This document shows, piece after piece, positions 48,832 to 58,294 of a stretch of DNA of 64,000 nt (position 1 is its first letter; the number at the start of each line of letters is the position of its first letter). Location: NCBI RefSeq assembly GCF_024721175.1, contig NZ_CP099399.1, positions 2,046,001 through 2,110,000 of the forward strand. Direction: 5' to 3'. This DNA is from Rhizobium sp. Pop5. Lineage in GTDB: Bacteria; Pseudomonadota; Alphaproteobacteria; Rhizobiales; Rhizobiaceae. Under the pieces are notes generated by a model that saw only the letters and a program-made list of their open reading frames with translations, was not told the origin of the DNA and did no database searches. The translations under genes and the position numbers were made by a program.

Positions 48832-49470
48832 ATGTCCACGCCACCAGACCTCAGAACCCGCAAGCGCCTCGCAACGCGACGCGCCATCACCTTGGCCGCC
48901 GACCGCCTCTTCCGCGAGCGGGGTTTCGAACACGTGACAGTCGATGAGATTGCCACCGCGGCCGATGTCGGGCGGATGACCGTTTTCAACCACTTCCCCC
49001 GCAAGGAGGACATGTTCTTCGACCGCGATGAGGAAGGCCGCGAAATCCTGCGCGAAGCCTTGCGGCAGCAAGAGCCCGGCGTCTCGCCGATCGAGACGCT
49101 GCGCCGGCTCGCGCACCGGCTCGTCGCCGAACAGGCGCCTTTCGTTCAATTTTCCGCAGGCAGCGAGGGTTTCGTCGAAACGGTCGAGCGCAGCGAAACG
49201 CTCAAGGCGCGGGCGAGAGCCATTCGGGACGAGCTGGCTGGAATGGTGGCCGCCGCGCTGGCGGAAAGTGCAGGAAAAGACGTTGACGATCCAGCCGCCC
49301 ATCTCGCCGCCGGCCTGCTGCTCGCGACATGGACTGTCGCCTTCCTCCAGGCTCACCGGAGCCTTCGACGCAGCCGGGATGCCACTGAGGCGAAAGCCGT
49401 CTTTCTCGCCATCATCGATCAGGGCACCATCGGCCTCAAAGCCGCAATGGAAGGCACGCCTTACGCTTGA
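48832..49470 (+). CDS. TetR-family repressor of the adjacent exporter
   Basis: 212 aa from ATG 48832; an ATG 13 codons upstream falls in an operator. HTH: RRAITLAADRLFRERGFEHVTVDEIATAADVGRMTVFNHFPRKEDMFF. The ligand domain is of the MftR/AcrR type with no recognisable Mg-tetracycline site, so the inducer need not be tetracycline. It likely represses itself and the divergent MFS exporter. Confidence 0.86.
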   Translation: MSTPPDLRTRKRLATRRAITLAADRLFRERGFEHVTVDEIATAADVGRMTVFNHFPRKEDMFFDRDEEGREILREALRQQEPGVSPIETLRRLAHRLVAEQAPFVQFSAGSEGFVETVERSETLKARARAIRDELAGMVAAALAESAGKDVDDPAAHLAAGLLLATWTVAFLQAHRSLRRSRDATEAKAVFLAIIDQGTIGLKAAMEGTPYA

Positions 49471-49500
49471 ATGTCAGCGTCCGACAGGACGCACGGCGCT

Positions 49501-50121
49501 CTAAGACCGCGGCCGGCCGTCATCGAACAAGGTGGCAAGCCACTGGTAATATCGCGGCTGCTTCTCCCGCAGTTGACTGCGCGAATAAGGCGGCCGCTCG
49601 ATATCGCCATAGAGGTAGACGCTCGCCGTGACCGCGAAGAATTCCCGGTCGTTGCTCATCATGTAGGAATCATCAGGCCAGAGCCCGCGGCCGCTATGGA
49701 AGAAATGCCTGACGTCGCCATTGCCGAATCCGCCGGGCAGCATCCGGTCATTATAGGCATGCAGAAGCTCGTGCAGGATGATCGGCTTCTCGGCATCGAG
49801 GGTCCGGACGCGGAGATCAATGCCAGTCTCGCTGCTGTAATGGCCAGGCCCGAAGCCCGCGGCGGCGGGATTGGCCCAGATCGGGACCGTCCGCATGAAG
49901 GCGAGGACGTCGGGCTTCAGATTGACGCGCTCGACGATGTCGAGCTGCCTTTTGACCGCCGCCACCATCTCCCTGTCGGGCTCCGCACCCCTGGCATTGG
50001 TGAGATCGACCTGCCAGCCGCGATAGCTAAACTCAAGCGGATCGGCGGCCGCCGCTCCTGCTGTTGCAATACCGATGGCGATGGCGGCGCAAAGCGCCAG
50101 AATTGCCGAAATCCTCCGCAC
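49501..50121 (-). CDS. secreted zincin-like metallopeptidase-type protein
   Basis: 206 aa with signal peptide (MRRISAILALCAAIAIGIATAGAAA). The zinc motif HELLHAY has His117, Glu118 and His121; GFGNGDVRHFFHSGRG and a DREFFAVTASVYLYG segment follow and could supply the third ligand. The pattern is that of anthrax lethal factor-like or MtfA-like zincins used on periplasmic or extracellular targets. Proteolytic activity is inferred only. Confidence 0.72.
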   Translation of the reverse strand: MRRISAILALCAAIAIGIATAGAAAADPLEFSYRGWQVDLTNARGAEPDREMVAAVKRQLDIVERVNLKPDVLAFMRTVPIWANPAAAGFGPGHYSSETGIDLRVRTLDAEKPIILHELLHAYNDRMLPGGFGNGDVRHFFHSGRGLWPDDSYMMSNDREFFAVTASVYLYGDIERPPYSRSQLREKQPRYYQWLATLFDDGRPRS

Positions 50122-50186
50122 CGGCCCCTCCTCGGCGTGTCACGGCGCCGACTGTCGCACAGGCCGAACAGCGGCACAATCGCGTG

Positions 50187-51323
50187 TCAGCCGCCGCCCA
50201 TCGACACCGGCGCGTCCGGCTGCATGCCGCGGAAGAAATCGACAACCGGGGCTGGCGTCCGATCGTTGAAGCACATTGCAAGACCCGCGGCCGATTCTCC
50301 GGCAGCGCTTTCACTGCGCACAAACATGGCGGTTTCATAAGAGGCAAGCGCCGCCTCGATATCGTCATGAGCAAGGATCGCCTGCGCCAGATCCGCGCCG
50401 TCGCGCATGGCGAGATTGGCTCCCTCGCCGGCGAAGGGCGACATCAGATGCGCGGCATCGCCGATCAAGGTGACGCCCGCCCTGCGGTCCCAGCGATGGC
50501 CGACGGGCAAGGCAAAGAGCGGCCTCGCAACCAATGGCGCGTCGCTTCCGGCGATGAGGCCGACAAGCGGCCGATCCCAGCCGCGGAACCGCGCCAGCAC
50601 GTCTTCGAGCAGCCCTCCGGCCTTCGACGTAACCTCGGCCGACCATTCGGCCGGCGCCTCGAAGGCGGCGTAACTGCAGATCACATCGCCCGGTTGACGA
50701 TGGGCCAGAATGCCTTTGCGCTCGGAAAGCGCCATCATCGTCCCCGTCCCGACGATCTCGGCCTGCTCCGGAAACCGGGAGGAGACCTCCGTCAAACGCG
50801 CTTCCGCGAATGATAGGCCGGTATAGACGGGCTGGATATTGGTCAGCAACGGCCGCACCTTCGACCAGGCGCCGTCGGCGCCGATCAGCACGTCCGTTCG
50901 GACCGATAGCCCGTTCGCGAAGCTGATGGTATAGGCGCCATCCGCCTCGGCGGCGATCGCCGTCGCGCGATGCCCCCAACGGATGATCCCCTCCGGCAGC
51001 GATGCGATCAGCATGGCCCGCAATTGGCCGCGCTCGACTTCGGGACGCAGGTCGTTGCCGACCTCCGCGAGATGCACTCTGCCGGTCTTGTCGAGGATAC
51101 GAAACGCGTCGCCCTCCTCCAGGACCATCTTGCGGAATTCTTCGTAGAGGCCGGCCGCCTCGATCGCCGCCTGGCCGGTCTCGACATGCATGTCGAGCAT
51201 GCCGCCCTGATGCCGCGCGGAGGCAGAGGCGTCGCTTTCGAAGATGCGCACATCCATCCCGTTGATATGCAGAATGCGGGCAAGAACGAGCCCGCCAAGG
51301 CCGGCGCCGAGAATGGTGATCAT
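50187..51323 (-). CDS. FAD-dependent monooxygenase (TetX / PHBH fold)
   Basis: 378 aa from ATG 51323. Dinucleotide motif ILGAGLGGLVLARIL at the N-terminus, DG-type VLIGADGAWSKVR near residue 150, and GDAAHLMSPFAGEGANLAMRD near residue 285 that binds the flavin ribityl chain. It hydroxylates an aromatic or polycyclic substrate using NAD(P)H and O2; TetX-like members inactivate tetracyclines. The start overlaps (ATGA) the stop of a TetR gene, so the regulator and enzyme are co-expressed. Confidence 0.88.
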   Translation of the reverse strand: MITILGAGLGGLVLARILHINGMDVRIFESDASASARHQGGMLDMHVETGQAAIEAAGLYEEFRKMVLEEGDAFRILDKTGRVHLAEVGNDLRPEVERGQLRAMLIASLPEGIIRWGHRATAIAAEADGAYTISFANGLSVRTDVLIGADGAWSKVRPLLTNIQPVYTGLSFAEARLTEVSSRFPEQAEIVGTGTMMALSERKGILAHRQPGDVICSYAAFEAPAEWSAEVTSKAGGLLEDVLARFRGWDRPLVGLIAGSDAPLVARPLFALPVGHRWDRRAGVTLIGDAAHLMSPFAGEGANLAMRDGADLAQAILAHDDIEAALASYETAMFVRSESAAGESAAGLAMCFNDRTPAPVVDFFRGMQPDAPVSMGGG

Positions 51324-52000
51324 GCCTTGGTCTCCGCGCGCCGCGTCATCAAGATGCCGTTGATCAGTACATCGAACCCCCAATCCAGCCGCTCGCCACG
51401 GCCCGACAGCAGTTCGGCGCCCAGCCGCGTGATATTCGGCAGGGCCTCGGCATCGGCGGCGTCAATCGCCGCCGTCAGCGAGGAAAAGTCCGATGGCGAG
51501 CGTGGGGATGCTTTCCAGGCGGCCTTCTCGGCAGCCTGCGCCGTGGCATAAAGCAGGAGCAGGTCGACCGCCCATGCCGCCTCGGCATCCTGCACCCCGC
51601 CCTCCTTCAACAGCGCCAGGGTCTTCTCTACCAGCGCAAGATAGTTCGCCCCGCTCGGCATGGTCGACATCGCCATGCGCGCCAGTTCCGGATGTTCGAA
51701 CAGCACCGACATATAGCTGCGAAGCGTGCCCTTCAGCCGGCCACGCCAGTCGGCCGGCAAAGACGGCACGGCAATTCCGGCAAGCAGCGCGTCGAGGATC
51801 TCTGCGTGAAGATCCTCGGTGTCGCTGATATAGACGTAAAGCGATGCGGGACCAGTATCGAGCACGGCGGCGACGCGCCGCATGGTGATCTTCGCCAGTC
51901 CCTCCTCGTGGAAAAGCGCCAGCGCGGCGCTGATGATCCCATCGCGGCTCAAAGCCGGTTTACTCGGCCTCTCCCGTCGGCTCCTTGCATGCGGCGCCAT
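51320..52000 (-). CDS. TetR-family regulator with TetR-C domain
   Basis: 226 aa. HTH: SRDGIISAALALFHEEGLAKITMRRVAAVLDTGPASLYVYISDTEDLH, followed by the TetR C-terminal (tetracyclin repressor-like) domain. It is translationally coupled to the FAD monooxygenase downstream, and a double operator lies just upstream of its start. Together they look like a self-regulated detoxification unit. Confidence 0.87.
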   Translation of the reverse strand: MAPHARSRRERPSKPALSRDGIISAALALFHEEGLAKITMRRVAAVLDTGPASLYVYISDTEDLHAEILDALLAGIAVPSLPADWRGRLKGTLRSYMSVLFEHPELARMAMSTMPSGANYLALVEKTLALLKEGGVQDAEAAWAVDLLLLYATAQAAEKAAWKASPRSPSDFSSLTAAIDAADAEALPNITRLGAELLSGRGERLDWGFDVLINGILMTRRAETKA

Positions 52001-52013
52001 GTACGACTACTCC

Positions 52014-52049
52014 AATAACGAACATGTTCGTAACAAACATGTTCGTTAC
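52014..52049. promoter_or_regulatory. double palindromic operator of the TetR/monooxygenase operon
   Basis: The palindrome GAACATGTTC (52020-52029) is followed by a near copy AAACATGTTC (52035-52044). Both sit in a larger symmetric TAACGAACATGTTCGT / ACAAACATGTTCGTTA arrangement 14-50 bp upstream of the TetR start. Autoregulation by that TetR is inferred from position. Confidence 0.7.
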
Positions 52050-52148
52050 ATCGCGTCAAGCGTCACGACTGCAGATAAGAACTGCCGCTTGGAGCATGTC
52101 GCGAATATCAGGCAGTCGAGCGGCCTATACCAGCGCGCCGAGCCGCGC

Positions 52149-52496
52149 TCAGACCTTCTCTTTCTTCCTGGTCTTTTCCTTGGGCTCCACCGGCGCATCG
52201 GGCGTAGGCGCCAGCAGCTTTCGCAGCGATGCGATCTTGTCCTTTACCAGCGGCCGGAACCGCGTCGCACGATAGGGCATGTCGGCAGCGCCGTAACCTT
52301 CCGGCCCGTCGTCATTGCCGCGATGGATCTCCGCAAGCTTCACGCCGATAAAGGTGCCGTCGACATAATGGGTATATTCGCCGACCCAGCGGATCGTGTA
52401 GATCTCGCCCTTGCGAATGAGCTGGTCGATGCTGACATGCTTGAAGGTATCGTTGATGCAGACGACCTTCTGGCCGACGTGGAATTCATAGCTCAT
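52149..52496 (-). CDS. conserved hypothetical protein, 115 aa
   Basis: The N-terminal part MSYEFHVGQKVVCINDTFKHVSIDQLIRKGEIYTIRWVGEYTHYVDGTFIGVKLAEI looks like a small SH3/KOW-type beta-barrel, seen in many alphaproteobacterial and phage hypotheticals. The C-terminus is a lysine/proline-rich tail ending in KEKTRKKEKV. No signal peptide or catalytic motif was found. Function unknown. Confidence 0.7.
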   Translation of the reverse strand: MSYEFHVGQKVVCINDTFKHVSIDQLIRKGEIYTIRWVGEYTHYVDGTFIGVKLAEIHRGNDDGPEGYGAADMPYRATRFRPLVKDKIASLRKLLAPTPDAPVEPKEKTRKKEKV

Positions 52497-52607
52497 GGAT
52501 CAAACTCGCAAACGGTCATCCGCCTCACCGATCTATAACGCGCCCGGCTGCAGGGATGAACCCTTTTCTGGCGGTAGAGCCCAATTGCGGCGGCAACGGG
52601 ACGCGGC

Positions 52608-53969
52608 CTAATCGCAATAGACCCTGCCGCCCTTGCGGGAGCGCAGGTCGAAGTGGAAATGGTTCCAGTGCTCCGGATTGCTGCCCGGGCCAAGCACGGT
52701 GTTGAAATAGCGGCAGCTGTCGCTGCGCACCGCCTTCAGGAGCCGGCCTTCGCGGAAGGAGAACAGGCCCTTCTTGCGCACATCGATCTCATGGCCGTTC
52801 TTCAAGACGAACTTGCCGACGTCGATCGCATTGCCGTGGGCATGTTCCGACATCGGATTATATCTTTGCCGGCTGTTGTTCATGCGCCGGCAGGAATAGC
52901 CGCCGAGCGGTTCGATCGTCTGGATGCCGGTCCAGTAGCGATAGCGCGCCGATGGCGCGAGTTCGTTCTTCACCCATTTGGCGAAGGCGAGCGTCACCTG
53001 GCAGTTCAGCGTCACGGCGGGGCGAACGCCGATATTGCCGGAAAGTCCCTTCAGCGACACCGGATAGGGCACCTGGCAGGCCGGCCCTTGCGAGATCGGC
53101 GGCTTGTCGTCGAAGAGCACGCCCATGCGCTTCAGTTCGCGCCGGCAGGCAAGCTCTGAGGCCGGCATGACGCTCGGATCGACCGGCGCGGCCGGCTCGC
53201 TCATCATCGGGTTGTTCGGCCGCAGCATCGCGACCTCTTGGCTTTCGTCCTCTTCAGGCACGCGGCCCGGCGCCACGACGGGGCTGCCGTCGCTCCAGGC
53301 AGGCGCCCTCCTCAACTCGGTCCGTGCTGCCGGCTGCGGCATTGCCTGCTGCGCGGGCTGGCGCATCGGCTGATTGAGCTGCGTCGGACTATCGGTGCCG
53401 ATGCCGTCGACCACCGGCTCGGTGGCATTGCCTTCGGCGATCTGCTGCTGTTGCTCCTGCGCCAGCCCGACCACGGGCTCGGCCCCGAGCTCCTCATCCA
53501 TGTTGACGCCGCCCGACGGGATCGCGAGGTTCTGCGTACCGCCCCAGTTGCCGCTCTGCTGGCCTGCCGCCATCGCCTCGTCGCTGTCGATCATCGGCAG
53601 GCGGGCGCCACGCGCTGCCCGCCCCGCCGGCGCTGACTGCGTCCCCGGCGCTGACTGCGTCCCCGGCGCTGACTGCGTCAGCGCGGGATGTCCGGTGCCG
53701 GCAAGGTTCGGGGTATCGAGGTAATCGACGGAGCCCTGCGAATTGCCGGCAGGCACGCTGGAAACGGGATAGGAGGCCTGGCTTTCCGCCGGCGCAAGGC
53801 GCTCGGCGCGCGCCATCCGCGCCGCCGGCACCCGCGAGATCGAGCTGACCCTGGTCCCGTTGTCGACATTGGCCGGCGGCGTGAGCCCATCGCTGATCGA
53901 ACAGGTCGTCAGCGCCGCCGAGAGCAGCACAGGCAGGAGGAATCGCCGAGGAAAGGAAACAAACGCCAT
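52608..53969 (-). CDS. extensin-like domain lipoprotein
   Basis: 453 aa. A short leader ends in LSAALTTC, a probable lipobox with the Cys near residue 23. A long Pro/Gln/Ala-rich, low-complexity linker (about 30-270) contains three APGTQS repeats encoded by 18-bp tandem units. The extensin-like domain is at about 280-453: CRRELKRMGV, PLGGYSCRRMNNSRQRYNPMSEHAHGNAIDVGKFV and HWNHFHFD, with the His/Asp pattern of D-Ala-D-Ala metallopeptidase-like folds. Probably acts on or near peptidoglycan. Confidence 0.85.
   Translation of the reverse strand: MAFVSFPRRFLLPVLLSAALTTCSISDGLTPPANVDNGTRVSSISRVPAARMARAERLAPAESQASYPVSSVPAGNSQGSVDYLDTPNLAGTGHPALTQSAPGTQSAPGTQSAPAGRAARGARLPMIDSDEAMAAGQQSGNWGGTQNLAIPSGGVNMDEELGAEPVVGLAQEQQQQIAEGNATEPVVDGIGTDSPTQLNQPMRQPAQQAMPQPAARTELRRAPAWSDGSPVVAPGRVPEEDESQEVAMLRPNNPMMSEPAAPVDPSVMPASELACRRELKRMGVLFDDKPPISQGPACQVPYPVSLKGLSGNIGVRPAVTLNCQVTLAFAKWVKNELAPSARYRYWTGIQTIEPLGGYSCRRMNNSRQRYNPMSEHAHGNAIDVGKFVLKNGHEIDVRKKGLFSFREGRLLKAVRSDSCRYFNTVLGPGSNPEHWNHFHFDLRSRKGGRVYCD
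53629..53682. repeat. 18-bp tandem repeat inside the extensin-like gene
   Basis: Three units of GGCGCTGACTGCGTCCCC, the third with two altered bases, in frame with the minus-strand gene and encoding repeated APGTQS. Such units expand or contract by slippage and would vary linker length. Confidence 0.85.
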
Positions 53970-54076
53970 ACTCTTATCGCTTCCACAGGCCGGCAGTGAC
54001 CGAAAAAACTCGGTCCAATTTTAATTAAAAACGGTGAACGAAAACTTACCTGCGGAATTCGAGCGTGGCGGACATG

Positions 54077-54098
54077 AAAAAAGGCCGCGGGTGCGGCC
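54077..54098 (-). terminator. intrinsic terminator downstream of the haem peroxidase gene
   Basis: On the minus strand GGCCGC-ACCC-GCGGCC is followed by TTTTTT. It lies 230 bp beyond the peroxidase stop codon and would also shield the extensin gene from read-through. The remaining 357 bp between the two genes contain degenerate palindromic repeat remnants (about 54119-54250) and no gene. Confidence 0.7.
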
Positions 54099-54326
54099 CT
54101 CGGTACACTGCTCTTTCGTCATGCTTGGGTTTGTGCCTGACCTCTGCTAGCGGGATAGGAAAACGTGCCTTACAGAAGGCTGGGAGGAACGGAGAGGCAG
54201 CGGCAAATTCTCTTCTCCCCGAGAGAATCGAGAGGGCGCGACACACCCTCGCCCCGTTTATGGGCCCGAACGTCGGTGGTGCCAGCCGGGTCGGGCTGGC
54301 ACGCCGCATTTTGTCGTCGGGGTCAG

Positions 54327-55895
54327 CTACCCGTTCGTAAAGTTGATCAAATCCGCCATGGTGAAATGACCCGCCACCGCGCCCGGCAATGTCGGCCGCC
54401 ATTTCGGCCATTGGGCGAGGAAGGAATGGCGATCCTCGCGAATGAGGCCGGCCAGGACTTCGGCGATGATCGTGCCGCCGACCGGCCCGAGATGCTGGCT
54501 GTTTCCGAATATCTCTGCCTCGCGCAGGACGTAGAACCAGAGCGGCGCATTCTCCTTGAAGCTAGCCGGATGGTCGTTCAGCACGGCGGCGCGCGCCCGC
54601 TTCCTGTCGGCATCCTCGCTGTCGAACAGCTGCTCGTCCGACAGCGCCTCCATCTCCATATGGCGCGCCACCGCCTGGCCGGAAGGCAGTCCGAGCCGCC
54701 AGCCGCGCAGCAGGTTGAGAGCGGCGAGCGCCCTGCGGATCTTGATCGGTTCGTGCTGGTGATCGGGCAGGCTCGTCAGTGGATCGACCAGCGTCGTGTC
54801 GAGCTTGTAGGAAGGCTGCGGCAGAACGGCGCCGGCCGGCGGCTCTCCATCCGGGGCGACCCCGTCGAAGAAGAAAGCCCAGTCGATCGGCCAGAAGCCA
54901 GGAAGCTCGCGGAAGCCGTTCAAATTCGCCAGCGGGTGTTCGACCACATCGGTGAGGGAGAAAATCGGAATACGATGGAACTTAGCCATTTTCCCTCTGA
55001 ACGGCTGCTCGATCGGGTCGGGCTTTGTCACGATCCTGTTGAGCGAATAGCTCGGCCTGACCATCGAATGACCATAGCGGTAGGCCGCCACCGAGAATTC
55101 GACCGGGATGAAGGCGTATCGGCCTTGCGGATTGTAGAAGCGGATATTGGGCTTCTCTCCTCTCCCGACGATGACGCGCTCGTAGGTCTCCTTCCCCAGA
55201 ATCCGCGGCAGGAAATCATGCAGGACGATCCATTGGTAATGCCAGCGCACCGTCTGCTGACAGTGCTCGAAATCGCGGCTGCGCAGCGTATCGACGACCT
55301 TGTTGTGAAATCTGAGGAAGGTCGCGTGGAGCTGCGACACGATCAGGTTTTCGTCGTTGCGCTTATCGCCGAGCAGGGCGCGGCGGATCGGGGCAGTGTT
55401 CCTCGGCAAGTCGGGACGGTTTCTCCTCGTGCCGTCGAAGTCCTTGTCATCCCCGAGCAGCAGATGAAGCTCGTCGTCCTCATAGAGGAAGGGCTGATCT
55501 GCCGGTCCCGATCCGTAGACCGAGTCCAGATCCAACCGCGGCGTGCGGAAATCCTGGAGCGCATCGGGATCATTGAAGCGGTCGAGCGACGACACCGGAT
55601 CGAAGGTGATGTCATGATCGAGAAACTGGCCGAAATAGGTGAAGCCGGCAGGGATTGTCGGGTTCTCGTCTTCTGGCTCCCTCTCGTTCAGCGCGACATC
55701 GACTGGTTTTCCCTCTTCGATCTTTTCGGCGAACTCCCCCTGGAACATCGTTTTCGCAAGGTCGGTGAGCGCGTCCTCGGTAAATGCGGCGGCCGGCAGG
55801 TTGCGGAACATCCTCCCGAACCTCTGGTCGCGAACACTCGAATGCGCGACGCTATCCATGCCTCTTACTGGCGAACCATGCTTGCTGCGAGCCAT
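54327..55895 (-). CDS. animal-type haem peroxidase
   Basis: 522 aa, no signal peptide. Distal site TYFGQFLDHDITFD with His94 and the neighbouring Asp; NDENLIVSQLHATFLRFHNKVVD is the conserved EN..L...H....R.HN segment; proximal His276 is in YRYGHSMVRPSYSLN. This is the peroxidase-cyclooxygenase superfamily, related to bacterial members near dual oxidase and peroxinectin. It would oxidise halides or organic substrates with H2O2. No secretion signal is visible, and repeats (RTX) used by some bacterial members for export are absent. Confidence 0.88.
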   Translation of the reverse strand: MARSKHGSPVRGMDSVAHSSVRDQRFGRMFRNLPAAAFTEDALTDLAKTMFQGEFAEKIEEGKPVDVALNEREPEDENPTIPAGFTYFGQFLDHDITFDPVSSLDRFNDPDALQDFRTPRLDLDSVYGSGPADQPFLYEDDELHLLLGDDKDFDGTRRNRPDLPRNTAPIRRALLGDKRNDENLIVSQLHATFLRFHNKVVDTLRSRDFEHCQQTVRWHYQWIVLHDFLPRILGKETYERVIVGRGEKPNIRFYNPQGRYAFIPVEFSVAAYRYGHSMVRPSYSLNRIVTKPDPIEQPFRGKMAKFHRIPIFSLTDVVEHPLANLNGFRELPGFWPIDWAFFFDGVAPDGEPPAGAVLPQPSYKLDTTLVDPLTSLPDHQHEPIKIRRALAALNLLRGWRLGLPSGQAVARHMEMEALSDEQLFDSEDADRKRARAAVLNDHPASFKENAPLWFYVLREAEIFGNSQHLGPVGGTIIAEVLAGLIREDRHSFLAQWPKWRPTLPGAVAGHFTMADLINFTNG

Positions 55896-56310
55896 TTCGG
55901 CCTCCCTCGGTTACTGAACTGGAATGCGGCAGCGGTGCGATGAGGGGCAGCGATGTCAGATGCGGAAACCGAGATGCACGAATTCAGGAGGCAGACGGCG
56001 GCCATGCCAAGGCTGCCGCGGCCGTGGTCCCGGATAGTATGAGAAATTGGAGAATATGGTGGCTTCCGTTGGGATAGCGATCGCTATCCTCGAAATGCCC
56101 TGCCCTCAACTACAACCTGAATGAAGCATAACGGAAGGTAAATTGCAATGAGATTCGCTTAATGATTGAATCCACTACCTTTTACCAAGCAGTTCTCTCA
56201 GGTATATCGGCCTGAAAATCTTGGAATTCCGGCCATCGACGATCCCCTATAGTCGAAAGGATCATGCAGGCGATGCGATTGCGGTATCCGATCGCATGAT
56301 ACCGGAGCAA
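55896..56310. other. intergenic region upstream of haem peroxidase, no gene seen
   Basis: No convincing reading frame. It includes an 18-bp perfect palindrome (56072-56089) that may serve the peroxidase promoter and an AT-richer part near 56105-56220. The downstream portion up to the chemoreceptor gene holds a terminator and a rhizobial repeat listed separately. Confidence 0.5.
56072..56089. promoter_or_regulatory. 18-bp perfect palindrome upstream of haem peroxidase
   Basis: GGATAGCGATCGCTATCC, centred about 185 bp before the peroxidase start. Its symmetry fits a dimeric repressor or activator site. No second copy was noticed. Confidence 0.5.
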
Positions 56311-56336
56311 CAAAAAGAGCCGTCGCGACGGCTCTT
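56311..56336 (-). terminator. intrinsic terminator of the chemoreceptor gene
   Basis: On the minus strand the perfect palindrome AAGAGCCGTCGCGACGGCTCTT (56315-56336) runs into a T tract (TTTTTG). It lies about 140 bp past the chemoreceptor stop codon, beyond a palindromic repeat. Confidence 0.8.
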
Positions 56337-56370
56337 CGGTTTGTTTGGTAGTCTCGCTTTTTTACTCGAC

Positions 56371-56448
56371 GTCATCCCAGGCCTTGTGCCGAGGATCTGC
56401 TGCCCTGCCGATCGGAGGCAGATGCTCGGCACAAGGCCGAGCATGACG
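56371..56448. repeat. rhizobial palindromic repeat, inverted pair
   Basis: GTCATCCCAGGCCTTGTGCCGAGGATCTGC and its near-inverse GCAGATGCTCGGCACAAGGCCGAGCATGAC flank a short GC-rich centre. The same sequence family occurs after the GlxA-type gene (12328-12364). Found between the chemoreceptor stop and its terminator. Confidence 0.7.
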
Positions 56449-56473
56449 AAGGAGGAGTTGGCGGCTCCGCCTC

Positions 56474-58294
56474 TCACGCGGCTCGCGTATACCTCGCCTC
56501 GGCACGCTGTCCGGCCGCGCGCAGGCGGAAGTTTGCGAGCAGCGTCTTCAGCTGGGTGCTTTCGTCGGCGAGCGTGCGGCTTGCCGCCGTCGTCTCCTCG
56601 ACCATCGCCGCATTCTGCTGGGTCATCTGGTCCATGTGGTTGACGGAGCTGTTGATCTCGTTGAGCCCGGTCGCCTGCTCGCGCGCCGCCGTCGCGATCG
56701 AGGCGACGTGATCGTTGACCTGGTTGACCAGCGCCTCGATCTCAAGCAGTGCATCGCCGGTCGAGCGCACAAGAGCAACCCCGCCCTCGACTTCCGACGC
56801 CGAGCGGCTGATCAACTCCTTGATCTCCTTGGCCGCATTGGCGGAACGCTGGGCGAGTTCGCGCACTTCCTGGGCGACGACGGCGAAGCCGCGGCCCGCC
56901 TCGCCGGCGCGCGCCGCCTCGACGCCCGCGTTCAGCGCCAAAAGGTTCGTCTGGAAGGCGATCTCGTCGATCACGGAGATGATCTGGTTGATGCGGCTCG
57001 AGGATTCCTCGATCCGGCCCATCGCGGTCACCGCATTGCGGACGATATCGCCCGAACGTCCGGCGCTCGCCTTGGTCTCGGCCACCATCTCCCGCGCCTC
57101 GTTCGCCCGCTCGGAGGCGGTCTTGACCGTCGCGGTGATCTCATCGAGCGCCGCCGCCGTTTCTTCGAGGGCGGCCGCCTGCTGTTCCGTGCGCTTCGAC
57201 AGGTTGCCGGTCGCCTCGCTGATGTCGGAAGCGCTGTCGTTGACGATATGGCTCGATTCGGCGATCGCCTGGATGACGCCGTTCAGAGCATCGACGGCAG
57301 CGTTGAAATCGCCCCGCAGCTTGGCATAATCCTCGCCGATATCGCCGATCGAAACCGTCAGGTCGCCGCCCGCAAGCTTCTCCAGTCCGACGCCGAGCGC
57401 CTGCATCGCCTGGGTCTGCCGTTCGGAGGCCGAACGCAGGTTCGCCTCGTTGCCGCGACGCTCCGCCTCGATCTGCCGCTGTCTTTCATCCTCCCGCCCG
57501 CGCAGCGCGCTGCGCTCGTCGACGGAATCGCGCAGCACCAGCAGCGCCTTGGCCATCTGACCGATCTCGTCGCGGCACTCGCTGCCTGATATCTCCACCG
57601 ATGCTTCTTCGGCTGCGATGGCGCTCATCGCCGTCTTCAGCCGGGCGACAGGCGTCGTCACGCTGCGCACGATGGCAAAGGCGATCGCGAGCGTCGCCGC
57701 GGCGCCGAGCAGGCAAAGAGCGGCAGCCCAGATCGCGTTCTGCCGATAGAGCGCCGCAAGGTCGTCGGCATAGACGCCTGTGCCGACGATCCAGCCCCAG
57801 GGCTCGAAACCGGCGACGTAGGAATATTTCAGCACCGGCTCATCGGCGCCCGGCTTCGGCCAGTAATAATCGACGAAGCCCTTGCCGTCCTTCTTCACCT
57901 TGTTGACGAATTCGACGAACAGGAACTTGCCGGTGGGATCCTTCATCTGGGAGATATCGGTGCCGTTCAAGGCCGGCTTGATCGGATGCATCACCATGAA
58001 GGGACGCATGTCGTTGATCCAGAAATAGCCGTCTGCGCCGTAGCGCATCGCGCCGATCACGTCCTTGGCCGCCGCCTGCGCCTGCTCGCGGGTCATCGTG
58101 CCCGCCTGCTCCATCTTGTAATATTTGTCGAAGATGCCGAGCGCCGTCGCCTCCATCTTCTCCAACCCCGCCTTCCGCTCCGCCTGCAGCTCGGAATAGG
58201 AATAGTTCAGAAAGAAGACCATCGTCGACGCCAGCACGGCGAGCGTGAAACCGACGAGGCAGTAAAGGCGGGTGGAAATCTTGACGTTGCGCAT
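56474..58294 (-). CDS. methyl-accepting chemotaxis protein with sCache-type sensor
   Basis: 606 aa. TM1 is at about 11-31. The periplasmic Cache_2-like sensor spans about 35-185 ([49 protein letters not shown]). TM2 is at about 188-210, a HAMP domain at about 212-265, and the MCP signalling hairpin includes [48 protein letters not shown]. No C-terminal CheR-tethering pentapeptide of the WF type is seen; the end is RYTRAA. It senses small carboxylates or amino acids by family, ligand unknown, and signals to CheA. Confidence 0.92.
   Translation of the reverse strand: MRNVKISTRLYCLVGFTLAVLASTMVFFLNYSYSELQAERKAGLEKMEATALGIFDKYYKMEQAGTMTREQAQAAAKDVIGAMRYGADGYFWINDMRPFMVMHPIKPALNGTDISQMKDPTGKFLFVEFVNKVKKDGKGFVDYYWPKPGADEPVLKYSYVAGFEPWGWIVGTGVYADDLAALYRQNAIWAAALCLLGAAATLAIAFAIVRSVTTPVARLKTAMSAIAAEEASVEISGSECRDEIGQMAKALLVLRDSVDERSALRGREDERQRQIEAERRGNEANLRSASERQTQAMQALGVGLEKLAGGDLTVSIGDIGEDYAKLRGDFNAAVDALNGVIQAIAESSHIVNDSASDISEATGNLSKRTEQQAAALEETAAALDEITATVKTASERANEAREMVAETKASAGRSGDIVRNAVTAMGRIEESSSRINQIISVIDEIAFQTNLLALNAGVEAARAGEAGRGFAVVAQEVRELAQRSANAAKEIKELISRSASEVEGGVALVRSTGDALLEIEALVNQVNDHVASIATAAREQATGLNEINSSVNHMDQMTQQNAAMVEETTAASRTLADESTQLKTLLANFRLRAAGQRAEARYTRAA

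Noticed and set aside
54165..55943. 592-codon open frame on the plus strand
   Set aside because: Antisense to the haem peroxidase gene, which carries both haem-ligand motifs.
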